Origin: Talinum fruticosum
Lineage: Eukaryota; Streptophyta; Magnoliopsida; Caryophyllales; Talinaceae
NCBI GenBank assembly: GCA_021018815.1
Contig: JAITYX010000003.1
Span: 12,047,501-12,111,500, forward strand
Reading direction: 5' to 3'
DNA: 64,000 nt
Every line of letters starts with the position of its first letter. Positions within the stretch are counted from its first letter, which is position 1. The notes under the pieces are model-generated. The model was not told the DNA's origin and did no database searches. It saw only the letters and a program-made list of their open reading frames with translations. The position numbers and the translations under genes are program-made. Shown piece by piece: positions 45,831 to 56,730 of this stretch.

Positions 45831-47104
45831 AATTGTTTTGCCTCTAATGATGAACAAGAAATCCCTAAAGAATTTGTTGAATGTCATGAAAATCACTCAC
45901 TAATAATAGAGGAAACAATAACAATTAATTTGGGGTTAGTTGATAAATCCCAAGAAGTTAAGATCGGGAAAACATTGGATTGAGAATAACGAAACAATTT
46001 ATTTTGCTCGATACAGAGTTTATGGATGTCATTGCATGGTCCTATAAAGACATTCCGGTATAGATCCAAGCATAACTGAACACAAAATTCTACTTTACAA
46101 AGATGCTAAGCAAGTTAAGTAGAAATTGAGGAGGATGAAACTAGAGTGGGCTTTGAAGATTAAGGAAGAGGTTCGGAACTAGTTAGAGGTTGGGTTTATT
46201 AAAGTAGTTCACCATCCTCGGTGGGTAGCAAATATCGTATCGGTTCCAAAGAAGGACGACAAGGTTCGTATATGTGTCGACTTCAAAGATTTGAATAAGG
46301 CCAGTCCCAAAGATGATTTCCACTACCATATAATGACATCCTTGTAGATAACACCGCGGGTCATGCATTACTCTCGTTCATGGATGGTTATGGTGGGTAT
46401 AATTCGATAAAGATGGGTGAAGAAGATATGAAAAGACGACCTTCACTCAAACAGGGACTTAGTGCTATGTGGTGATGCCATTCGGGCTCAAAAACGTCGG
46501 TGCACCGTATCGGAGGACAAGTAACAACCTTATTACATGATATGATCCACAAAGAAGCTGAAATCCAAAGTTAGGGCACGACACCTACCCAACCTAAGGA
46601 AATTCTTCTAGAGATTTAGGAAATACAACATGCCCCTTAACCCTCAAAAGTGTGCCTTTGGAGTGACCTTATATAAACCGCTAGGTTATGTTGTCGATCT
46701 TAGAGGAATTGAAGTTAATCCATCCAAGACCAAAGCCATTCAGGAGATTCCTCTACCAAACACAATAAAGGAGATAAGGGGTTTCTTAAGACGTTTACAA
46801 TACATCGGTCGTTTCATATCAAAACCGAAATTGGTCCGTGAACCTATTTTGAAGAAGTTGAAGAAAGGATGTGAGCCCATTTGGGATATCGAGTGCCAAT
46901 AAGCATTCGAGAAGGTTAACGAATACCTGGCTAATCCTCCAATGTTAGATCCACCCTAATCATGGAAACCTTTGCTTCTATATCTCACCACGACGGAAAC
47001 GACTATGGGAGTCATGATGCCCGAACTAGACAGGAAAGAGGAACACGTGATCTACTACCTAAGTAAGAAGTTCCTTGATTATGAGACTAGATACACGCCA
47101 TTAG
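45831..47104 (+). pseudogene. Gypsy RT and RNase H (plus), catalytic motif deleted
   Basis: NDEQEIPKEFVE and EETITINLGLV (45846-45945); RT core from about 46130, with DILVDNTAGHALLSFMDGYGGYNSIKM-type sequence near 46338-46412; TLLHDMIHKEAEI at 46528-46566, after which YVDDMI is deleted; NPQKCAFGVTL (46637); KEIRGFLRRLQYIGRFISKPK (46770); RNase H LLYLTTTETTMGVM (46972) and YYLSKKFLDYETRYTPL to 47104, where solo LTR 4 interrupts it. The rest resumes at 49600. Confidence 0.86.
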
Positions 47105-49599
47105 TGATGTGTAGTGGGAGCGGAAGCAAAGAAGAAGGAAAAACCCAAGAAAATGCAACCGGACAGAATAGGGTCTGCAGGTGCGGGTCTGGGGAAAAGG
47201 GTGAAAAGAGGGTCAAATGTTCTTGGTTTTGGCTAAAAATTGGAAGGAAGGTTATTTGGGATGTTAGGAAGGGCTGGTAAAAATATGGGAAGCATCCAAG
47301 GTCGGGATCACCTTGAACCAAAGCCAAACAGAAAGTCACGCTGGGCGGCTGTCCAGGATGAGGTCCTTTGTTTGTTTTTGGTGCCGAGGACGGGATACTT
47401 CTTGGATTGAGCTGAAATTTGGTGGAACTGGACTCAACCCGTGTAGGATGGTGTGGGTGAAATTTGGGGATGAAAGGATTTGTGGATTGGGAGATATGGG
47501 ATGATAAAGTCGCTGGATAGTTCCTGGGTTCTGGCCTGGATACAGAAACACCACCAAGCTGAACCGAGGGGCACCTTGCAATCTATCCGGATACAGAAAC
47601 ACCACCGGGGATTGTAAGGACTCAAAGGACACCACCAAGCTTGCCAAGGCTCGGATACAGCAATGAGAATTCAAGGGGTTGAGAAATCCATCTCAAAAGA
47701 GCAAAGCTCAAAATTCATATATTCATCAAGTCTGATTTTTACTGATGGAAAGTGGACAGCCTTATGTTTTGAGCTAGAGGACATTTGCTTCAAAGAGCCA
47801 AACATGCTTAAGGTTAACCAGAATTACTTGAGAAATGCTTTAAACATCAGCCCGGTGCAAGTTGATTCCGAAGGCTAGAAGGCCGAGAGTGTCATCCTTA
47901 TGATCTTATGTGCATAAATAAGTGTTCAAGAAAGAAGAGCTTATTCAGCCATGCCTAAAATCCCCCTTGTTAAAGCTATGTTGAATTCGGCCATGTCAAG
48001 ACGTGTGGAATATTTCAAGCGCTACATTTTATTTTCCTTGCACATAAATAAGTCAAGGCGGACCAAGGGACCAAGGCTTATGGTCATGCATCACATGGAG
48101 CTGCCAAGAACACCAAGCTAGAGCATTCTAGAAGGCATTACCACTAGTGGAAGGTGGTTAGAAGAGAGCTTGGAAAAGGAGCAACAAATCTTGGCCACAT
48201 GTTCCCTAACAAACAAATACTTGGCTACAAATTCTTCCAAGCTTAACTTGGGGAGGAGGAAAGCATCTAATTAGTTAGCATTTTGTTTTGCTTAATTTTC
48301 AGCTTTGTTAATTTCAATTTCCAGCAAGGTTAGTTGTATTGATGGGTCTATATATTCAGCATGCACACTCCTTGTAAAAACCCTTGATGAATATATGAAT
48401 TTGAGCTTTGCTCTTGAGATGGATTTCTCAACCTTCGGAACTCTCATTGCTGTATCCTAGTGTGGCAGCTAGGTGGTGTCCTTTGAGTCCTTCCAATCTC
48501 CCGGTGGTGTTTCTGTATCCGGACAGATTGCAAGGTGCCCCTTGATTCAGCTTGGTGGTGTTTTCCGTATCCGAGCTAGGACCTTGGTTTTATCCCCTCA
48601 CCTTGCCGCCTCATATCTCACAATCTACCCAGCCATTTCACTCCAAATTTTAACCACAATCCTTCCAGTCCATCTACTACCATTCCTCCAATTTTCAGCT
48701 CCATCCAAGAACATCTCCATCCTCCACACCGAAACCAAACAAAGGGTGTCAACCTGTACGTCCAGCCGGCAGCACCAACTTCTGGCTAGTTGTTCAGGTA
48801 GTTCCCCTTATCCAAAATTCACGAAACTTGGCCACAACCTTCCTCCATCAGTTATCTCACTCCCCTCCAAGTTTCGTCCAAATCCAAGAACATTTACCCC
48901 TCTTTTCACTCTTTTCCCCAGAACCGCACCTGCAGGTCCTAATCTGCCCGGTTGTGTGTTTTGCGGTTTTTCCATCTTTTTCTTTGCTTCCGCCACTACA
49001 CATCATTTACATAGCTAACTAGCTGAATATATAATGCCTCATAATGGCATTTACAAAGCTGAAACTAAGCTGGAAAATAAAGTAAAAAGATAATAAAACT
49101 AACAAGATTCTTTCCCCTCCTCCAAGTTAAGCTAGGAGGAATTCTAGCCAAGTATTTGCAAAATTGGGAACATGTGGATGTGGCTTGTTTTCCCCTTTCC
49201 CAAGCCTCATTTCCATTTGGCCAACACATCATATTCTAGGAGGCTTCTAGAATGTCTTCTTGAACCTTGAAGGTCTGGCCATTGACTCTTGACCAAGCAT
49301 GACTTTTTCGGCCATAAAATTCAGCATGAACAAAATGTGCCTAAAATACCCTTTAGGTATTTTTGGACCGTCTTTGATGCATATCTTGCTTTACTTGTTT
49401 GGCAACATTTATTTATGTGCTAATTGTCTTTGAATGACAATTCTCAAGGCCTTTAACGATCTCTTCCATCCTTGGCTTGGCTTGCACTTTTGGACTAGCA
49501 TAGGAGTTTTTGATGTAAAAATAAGCTTGACTCCTTTTATGCTTTAACTTGAGAACCCCTTGACTCTTGAAAGTTAAGTATGGATAGAAATGTCCATCA
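47105..49599 (-). mobile_element. Solo LTR-like copy 4 (minus), interrupted by copy 5
   Basis: TGATGTGTAGTGGGAGC at the left, TGTCCATCA at the right; TSD ATTAG at 47100-47104 and 49600-49604, which falls in the RNase H codons of the TPLE motif. Without the nested copy it is about 1227 bp. Confidence 0.92.
47743..49005 (+). mobile_element. Solo LTR-like copy 5 (plus), nested in copy 4
   Basis: TGATGGAAAGTGGACAGCC to CCACTACACATCA, 1263 bp; TSD TTTAC at 47738-47742 and 49006-49010. It lies in opposite orientation to its host copy. Confidence 0.94.
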
Positions 49600-49775
49600 A
49601 TTAGAGAAGACAGACTACCTGTAGCACGATAGCAAGATGGACTGTCATGATGTCGAGATTTAAACTCAAGTTCGTCCCTCAAAAAGCAATCAAAGGAAGG
49701 ATAGAGTTAAAATTTTTAGCTGATGTACCTGAACTCGAATTGTAACCCAAACACCTTGACTTTCTACATACCAAA
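49600..49775 (+). pseudogene. Gypsy RNase H tail (plus)
   Basis: Resumes in the TPLEKT motif right after the target duplication, then skips about 100 bp relative to 19480-19600 and continues ARWTVMMSRFKLKFVPQKA (about 49632-49690) and KFLADVPELEL (49713). It ends near 49775; the second RNase H domain and the integrase are absent. Confidence 0.75.
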
Positions 49776-49840
49776 CTAAGAGATGCGACTCACAAGTGGG
49801 GAAGTTTGGTGCTGGGGTCCCGAACACCGACCGTGGTTCC
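49776..49840 (+). repeat. Tiny gypsy LTR U5-end fragment (plus)
   Basis: tggggaagtttgg through gaccgtggttcctaca resembles the last 65 bp of the LTR at 15395-15457. It is directly followed by a minus-strand LTR piece, giving an inverted junction. Confidence 0.55.
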
Positions 49841-51100
49841 TACAATAACGCATTAAAAAATAAGCACACAACATAATTAGATACGAAATTAAAATTAAAT
49901 AGAGCATGCTAATGAAAGCAGTAGAAGCAAATACGAAAAAAGATAAATAAAAGCGAAAGAAATGAAAAGAAAAGCGAAAAGAGCGAAAGCAAAAATAAAA
50001 TTTACATTAGGCGACGCTGAATTAAATGTGATACATCATTTCTTAACAATACCAAGACAATGAACAATAAAATCAATAAATAAACTATTGTGAGGCCGAT
50101 GTAGCACCCTGAGGTTGTCCCACCAACCGATCTAGATCTCGAATCTGGATGTGAAAATACGACGATGGTGAATTGGAAGGGGCTTTTTATGAATTTTTAT
50201 GAAGGTAGGTAGAAAGATGTGTGATTGATGTAGTATTAGTGTTCAGATGTATTGGATAGGGAGTATAATGCGAATAAGCTGAAAAGAAACCAAGACATCA
50301 AAATACTAGAGACTACAATAAGTAACTCATGGTTTAGCTTCAGCAGCATAACACATAGGGATGAGCCAGTACACATAATGAGAGCCTCAGCTCTCTATTG
50401 ATAAAGAAAGGCTAGGTCACAAATAACCTAGGGTTAAGGTTTAAGCTATTGTCCATAAATGAGCAGAAACCGACTGAAAAATCATAAAAATCGGACCAAA
50501 CAATAACATAAAACCAAATCCCGGGATGCATGGCACCAGACCTAAACAACATCATTTTGTCCTTTAACTTCTTTTGTGTTGTATCAAGACTCTAAGCAAA
50601 ATGCAACATTTTAGGTGGAATTGGACCTGGTGCGCAGCACTGGACATAAGCGACGTCGTTTTGAGAAAATAGGCTCTGTGTCTCTGCTGGACTTTTTGGA
50701 GCAAAATGCAGCCTTTTGGTGATTTTGACCATGAAACACAGCGCGAGACCATACGACTTCATTTTGATATCTTCACCTCCCTCTCTAGGTTGGATGCCGA
50801 TGCTTGAAACATGACGTTTTGAGTATTCAATGTCCCCGTACACAGCGCCGGCCTTCGTTGACTACGGACGTTTGACTCGGGCTTCGATCGCTGAAAGAAA
50901 AATGATTTTTCGATCGACCCCAGTGCAAAAGGTTATTTTATTTGGTGCTGAAGGGTTTTTTGTTGTTTACTAGCTTCAGTAACACCAATCAAATACCGTC
51001 CGTGATCCAAATCCAGAAATAGGATTGAGATTTCATCATCACACCAATGAAATAAATTACGGAAATAAAAGAGATAAGGATGACACGTGTTAGGTGTCTA
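49841..51100 (-). repeat. Gypsy LTR, U3-side 1.26 kb (minus)
   Basis: Reverse match to the first two thirds of the 1.9-kb LTR. It ends at the right with ggtgtctaca (LTR start TGTAGACACC at 51100, minus), and carries a version of the TATA-upstream dyad at 50411-50432 and the A-rich reverse of the T-rich tract at 49860-50000. U5 is missing. Confidence 0.82.
50411..50432 (-). promoter_or_regulatory. Dyad of the gypsy LTR promoter, one mismatch
   Basis: GCTAGGT-N8-ACCTAGG on the plus strand; spacer again 8 bp. The first base of one arm is changed. Confidence 0.45.
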
Positions 51101-52149
51101 CAATGGGTCTTTGATTGGTATCCTGTGATGGCTTTCGTTGATCCATCAGGATGTGTTTATGCCCCTTCGTTTTATGATAGTTTCTTGTACTCGGTTAGGA
51201 GTGGATTTCCCTAAGATTAAGAAACTCAACAACATAATTAAGATTTTGATCCTTGTGTTGAATTGTAACTAAGCACGATATGATATTTATAAGATTATAA
51301 ATATTCGTTACACCCATGATGATGGGAAACCTATGTGAAAGTGTGTCGCTATGCATATAAAGCATTTGTTATAGTCGGGTTATTGGTCCAACTTAGTAGA
51401 CCTTAAATTCTTTGGGACTCGATCGAGGACTAAGAGTCCAATGGACACGGTTGGTGTGGGACAGTTATGGTTAGTATAGTGAATAAACTAACAATAGAGT
51501 CTCTTTAGGTACTTTAGTGAAAACGATAGTCTCTAAATCGTACTTGGTATGGACAAGTATGACTAAGTTAGTCTAATCATCCATTTTATAACATAAATGT
51601 GTGTTTTGTGAATTATTGATAAATGTGAAGGTATGATTTTACCTGTGAAGTGTGACTGTATTTGTATACCACATTCCACATGTTACATGTTATGATTTAA
51701 GTTAATCGTATTACTTGTTAAAGGATCAAGGAAGCATCTTAGAAGATTAATAGTTAGCAATAATTCGGTGAATGAAAATAGGAAGGTGGTCCATGTTATT
51801 ATACTTTAGAACAGGTTAGTAAATAATAAAGGTTGGATGTATTTTATATGGAATTTGTAATATTCTTATGGATATGATTAAATGTGAACATAAGTTGCAT
51901 CCGTAGAAGTACCCGTTTGACTTTTGTGTTAGAATTTTAGAAAATCTTATGTTACAATATGTTGTTAAGAGTTTAGATAAGGTTAAGAAGTTATGATAGA
52001 TTGGTGGGTGTCCGATTGGTATTTCCATGGCGGTGATGCACCTGATCGCTCCGAGGTTCGGGCGTTACACAATATAAAGAATTAATTATGATAATGAACG
52101 ATGATTACGAGCCCTACACAATGTCCCGATGTATTAGGCACATATATTG
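51101..52149. other. Unassigned kilobase, possibly part of another LTR
   Basis: No similarity to the other window repeats and no credible ORF. The stretch around 52045-52072 (gatcgctccgaggttcgggcgttacaca) looks like the 3' end of many plant gypsy LTRs, so this may be an LTR of a further family, but its other end is not clear. Confidence 0.3.
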
Positions 52150-53545
52150 TAGACACATAAAAGTGTCTCTCTTATTTATTTATTTTGTCATCCCGGTGAT
52201 GAAGACGCAACCTCATTTGTATGCTCGAGATGAGACTTGACTAAGGCATAGTGATAATCTTCATTTCAGGTCAAAAAAACAAAAAACCATGCTAGCAACA
52301 ACACCATACTAAAATAGCCCAATAAAGCTATCTTCCGAGGCAAACCCGGCCTTTCTTCCTATTTTAAGCTGATCCATACTAGGTTAAGATCCAGTCACCT
52401 AAACCTCAAAACATCAACGTTTTGACCAATTTAGATGCTTAGATCAAGTACACTTTTGAAACCACTAAATGCAATGTTTTGGGACTGGATCTAGTCCCGG
52501 GATCCTCTAAACATAGTAATTTTGACTAGTTTTTAGCTGCCTAGATTTTTCTCTATCATTCCGGATTTTCCGGCCAACTAACTTTATCTAGCCAGCATGT
52601 TGTTGAGCTATCCTAAACCATTCTATAAATAGAAGGGTCCTCACTTTCATTTCCACACCCAATTCCAACTTCATTTTGCCTACAATTTGCATAAATTTCT
52701 CACTTCTCTTTCTCCTTTCTACTCTTTCCACAAATAATCTCATTTCCTCTCTTAAACCATCCATAAAAGCTTTCATTTCCCACTCAGATTTTTACCTTCC
52801 CCATACCATTACCACGAATTTCAATCGAGGCTCAAGCTTTACAAGTAGATCTACCCGAGAGTGCAAAATGGTTCTCACAAGTTTTTCAATTCATTTATTT
52901 TATTTCTTTTAATTCAAGTCATTTTAATTTCTATATTGTAGTTTAAAGATGCAATTTCATTTAATTTCCATCCCACTCAATGTAATAGCTAGATTTTTGG
53001 ATTTTATTTACTTCTTTCTTTATTGCTTTAACTTCAGGATGAATTGCTTTTAAATTCCTCCTAGTGCATGTTGCTTGCTTACTTCCTTTAATGTGATTTT
53101 AAGTTCCCTTTTAAATTCGAAGATGGCGTATGTATGACAAGCTAAATTAGAGCACTCGTTCTTCATTTTGTAACTTCATCGCTGAAAAGCAAATCACTCA
53201 TTTAAGGCAATGGAGTTCTTTTGTAAAAGCATTTTTAATTTTGAACTTTTCCTTCGGTATAATCTCAAAATTATGAAAGTCTTATGTTTGTTAGTTTTTG
53301 TCAAAACTAACTAGCGACTCCCTTTTTCTAATCTCTTTTCACCTCTAATAAACATCTCCGAACTCAAATTTACTTTTGAAAACCAAACCTGCAATCCAGG
53401 CCATCTAACGAAGACTATCTAGAAGTATGGATCGGATAGCCCGATCTTGGTAGGTCAGGTGCCCCAAATGGCTATATCCGGTCGTTGTAGCTCTTGATTA
53501 GCTCGACTCCTGCTCCAAGAACTCTTGGCTGCTAGGCCATGCAAC
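52150..53545 (+). repeat. Diverged gypsy LTR (plus), tandem to the next LTR
   Basis: Begins at a TGTAGACACATAAAAGTGTC version of the family start and contains TATAAATA at 52624-52631 (TTCTATAAATAGAAGGG), the T-rich tract near 52990-53040 and a ctagcgactcccttt block near 53312. It is about 0.5 kb shorter than its neighbour, lacks the dyad, and ends directly at the start of the LTR at 53546. Confidence 0.65.
52624..52631 (+). promoter_or_regulatory. TATA box of the diverged gypsy LTR
   Basis: TATAAATA followed by gaagggtcctcac. Confidence 0.6.
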
Positions 53546-54182
53546 TGTAGACACCTAAAAAGTGTCATCTCTTATCTCTTTATTTCCGGGTTTTGTTTTG
53601 CTGGCCCGATGATGATAATCCTAAATCCCGCTTGTGGTTTTCAATCTCGGATCTGTGATCGATTGGTGCAACATAAGCTAGTAAACCACAAAAACCCCTA
53701 ACACCAAAGAAATAGCCTTTTGCCTTGGGTCGGTTCATAAATCCTCTTTTCTTTTGGACCCTCCAAGAACCGACCGAGCCTTTAGAGATTGTGGAGCCCA
53801 ATGCTTGTTTGCCAGGAAATTACAAATTAAGAGTATCGTATTGTACATTTGTCTAAATCGGACAAGGAGTCGAAGACATGAAGACGGCATTAAAGCATTG
53901 CATTTCAGAATCGGGAGCGTCAAAGTGCTACGTTTAAGCTTCACAAGATAGCCCAAATGAGGCTGGAAGCTTCTCCCCTCAAAACGACGTCGTGGTCGGC
54001 ACCTGCCTTCTAGAAGCACTAAGTAGAATGCTGCATTTTAGCTTGGTTTATTTACTACTAGGGCACGAAACTCTAGGCCGCTCGGTTGGCCGGCACTTAC
54101 CTTCCTGGTTTTATCCGGTTTTATCTCTTAGGATTTGGCCTGGTTTATTTCTTGTTGCTTGGACGGCTGGATGGAGGCAAAC

Positions 54183-54204
54183 CCTAGGTCATTTGTCACC
54201 TAGG
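54183..54204 (+). promoter_or_regulatory. Dyad CCTAGGT-N8-ACCTAGG, 8 bp upstream of TATAAATA
   Basis: Perfect 7-bp arms with an 8-bp spacer. The distance from the dyad to the TATA box is 8 bp. Confidence 0.55.
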
Positions 54205-54212
54205 TCCTCTCT

Positions 54213-54220
54213 TATAAATA
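54213..54220 (+). promoter_or_regulatory. TATA box of the gypsy LTR
   Basis: TATAAATA in tctcttataaatagtgagcc, about 670 bp into the LTR, which sets the likely U3/R boundary near 54245. Confidence 0.75.
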
Positions 54221-55483
54221 GTGAGCCTTGGTTCTCATTCTAAGGATGGCTTACTTGCCTTAGCATTATGTCTGCTAAAAGCTCACCAAGGTACTCTCAT
54301 CTAAACATTACTCCGATGAAATTTCCATAAAGAATTCACCTTCCATTAGCCACCATTGAATTCTTGCAAATAGCTAAAGAATATTCAGTTACTTTGATCT
54401 CTCGGGCACTCATTCAATCGATCATTAATACACCCTATACACAATTCAGAAAACAAGCCCTTTTTTTTGGATTGTCGCCGTTACATCGAGAGATCTAGTG
54501 TACAGATTTATTTATTTATTTTCACGCTTTTTATCGCTTTCAGTATTATGGTTTAAGAGAAGTAATCTCACTTTGTAATTCCTCCTCGAGTGATGTAATT
54601 CTTTTATTTCTCGCATTTATTTTCTTTATTGCTTTCTTTACCGCTTTCTTTATCGGTTTATTTACTATGTTGGGTTGCTTTTAATTTCGCTTAACATGTT
54701 GTTTCCTTGTGTTTTTCACATCTTTTTAATACACTACTCGAATTAGTAATGGTCGTTCTCGGACCGCCGGAACGGAAGGGTTTTCCCTACGCTTCGTACC
54801 CTCGCCCCGAATCCGATTCTTGGTTCAAAGACCGATGGAGTCATGTTAGCCTCTTTTAATCTTAGTTTTCTCATACTATGATTGGAAGAGCATATTTTGT
54901 TATTTGTTAGTTTTTCATTCCTAAAAGCTGACTGGCGACTCCTTTATTTTATGCTTTGTTCTATTCGAATTTGCACCTTAGTGTTTTCTAGTTGCAGGAA
55001 TGGTAATGTTAGGTTTTGGATCTGCCCACTAGGCAGATATCGAGGCTAGTTTCACCAGCCATACCCTCTAGCCAGCGCTAGCCACGCCTAGGTGCGAGGC
55101 CACTGCTAGCACCACGGGGTCAACTAGTAAGGCTCCGGTCCGGATTGGTGTTTTCACACCAATTTGGCCCTAAAGCTTCATGGCCGGACAAAAATCCTAA
55201 TATTATTTATTCCTTAATTAGAAAACAAGATCATGGAAATTCTGAAAATAATTTATAAAATAAAATAATTAATAAAATCTCCATTCAAACTTTAACTAAT
55301 TAGATTTAATAAAACCCGAAAAATCTTAATAAAAGATTCATCCACACTTTCCAAAATGCATCTTCAAAAACCCTAATATCATTCTTTCCGAATTTCGTAA
55401 AAACCACCAACACCAAAAAAGGGGTAAACGTAGGGAAGCTCTATTTGGTCTCGATGTGGGCCCGCAGGCCGTGGTTTTCATAG

Positions 55484-55501
55484 TGGCGACTCCAATGGGG
55501 A
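55484..55501 (+). other. Primer-binding site (plus), tRNA-Arg type
   Basis: TGGCGACTCCAATGGGGA, one change from TGGCGACTCCACTGGGGA. Confidence 0.88.
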
Positions 55502-56730
55502 TATATCATTTATTAAGAGGGCGAAACTTGAAAATTTAAGTAGTGTGTTTTAATGATGTGCTTGCGTTAGGCATCCCACATTTATCAACCTTTGAACTAG
55601 TTTAAATATTATTTTTGACCATTAGGAAAACTTTATTGTACCCCTTGTTTACCCTTTCTCGAGAGAGGTTCCCACTTGGTTCTTTTAAGCGGGCCCAACT
55701 AGGATTGATTACCCGAGTAAACGATACCTCCTCCCTCGTAGCACGCCATCTTGGGCTAAACCTTTTTGGTTCACCTAGAGGGACTGAGAATTCTGGTTGG
55801 TATCCATATCCGTGGAACCCATGGGGGATAAAATTCTCGAATTACGTGTCACCATGTATCCAAACTCTTCAACTCTTGAGCCATAGAACTTTTTGGAGTT
55901 TTAGGCGACACCCGGACTTCATGTGCATGCTTGAATGAACGTTTCTATTTTTAGATTTACTCTTTTGTTTGTGAGCCTTTAGGAATAGGAGATGAGAGCT
56001 TATTAGACCCTTGGATGGGTGATAATAAAACACTCTAATGAATTTTCTAGAGTCAGTCCGTTATGTGCATTTAGCCAAACGTCAAAATGCTTTTTTCCTA
56101 TTAGGATTGGTCCATTGTCAACATTTTCCGTGTCATCCCAAAATTACCCTCTTAATAACTTAGGTAGTTGCTATTTGCGAAAGGGTCTTACTTGGAAGTG
56201 TCCTTTTTTAATTGCCTACTCCTTTTTCTTTTGCATTTTCACTTTCCATCTACATTAGCCAAATAAAATCATCTCATACTAGGTGAATCTATTTGCATTA
56301 GCCAAACAAAATCATCTCATATTAGGTGAGTCCATTTGCATTAACCAAATAAAATCACCTCATATTAGGTGGGGCCATTTGCATTAGCTAAATAAAATCA
56401 TTTCATATTAAGATAGGTGAGTCTGTCCTTCACATTTTTCATTTAGTAAAAAATTCATCTCGGATAGGGAAATGCATTATCATATAGGAAGCATCTTTTC
56501 TCTAAGCATCATGTGTCCGTGTCAATTAAGTCAAGTATCATACGGAAGTCTTTATGTGCATCCGAATAAAAGCATCCTTAGTCTCTTGGGGTCTTGCGCT
56601 TGAGTCCCTTCCTCCTAAAAGTGATCTACTCTCACATGGTCATAAACCTCATCCTTTGAGATGCGAGAATAAGGAAGTCTACGGCAACCGAGTATCGTCG
56701 GAATCCGAGCTCTCGAGAGATTAGAATGTC
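55502..56730 (+). other. Gypsy 5' leader (plus), cut before gag
   Basis: Leader blocks as in 24912-26512, with four tandem units at 56246-56424. The leader is joined at about 56730 to the middle of gag, so the gag start and about 500 bp of N-terminal coding sequence are deleted. Confidence 0.75.
56246..56424 (+). repeat. Leader tandem repeat, four units of about 43 bp
   Basis: Units begin near 56246, 56290, 56332 and 56376, each with attagccaaa(t/c)aaaatcat. Same repeat as at 25666-26055 with fewer units. Confidence 0.85.

Larger units (their letters stand above)
53546..55481 (+). repeat. Gypsy 5' LTR (plus), best-preserved copy
   Basis: TGTAGACACCTAAAAAGTGTC start, ggttttcata end, 1936 bp, followed by the primer site. 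It carries the perfect dyad at 54183-54204 and TATAAATA at 54213-54220, the T-rich tract at 54600-54660 and the cgccccgaatccgattc block near 54803. I use it as the reference for the other LTR fragments. Confidence 0.88.
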
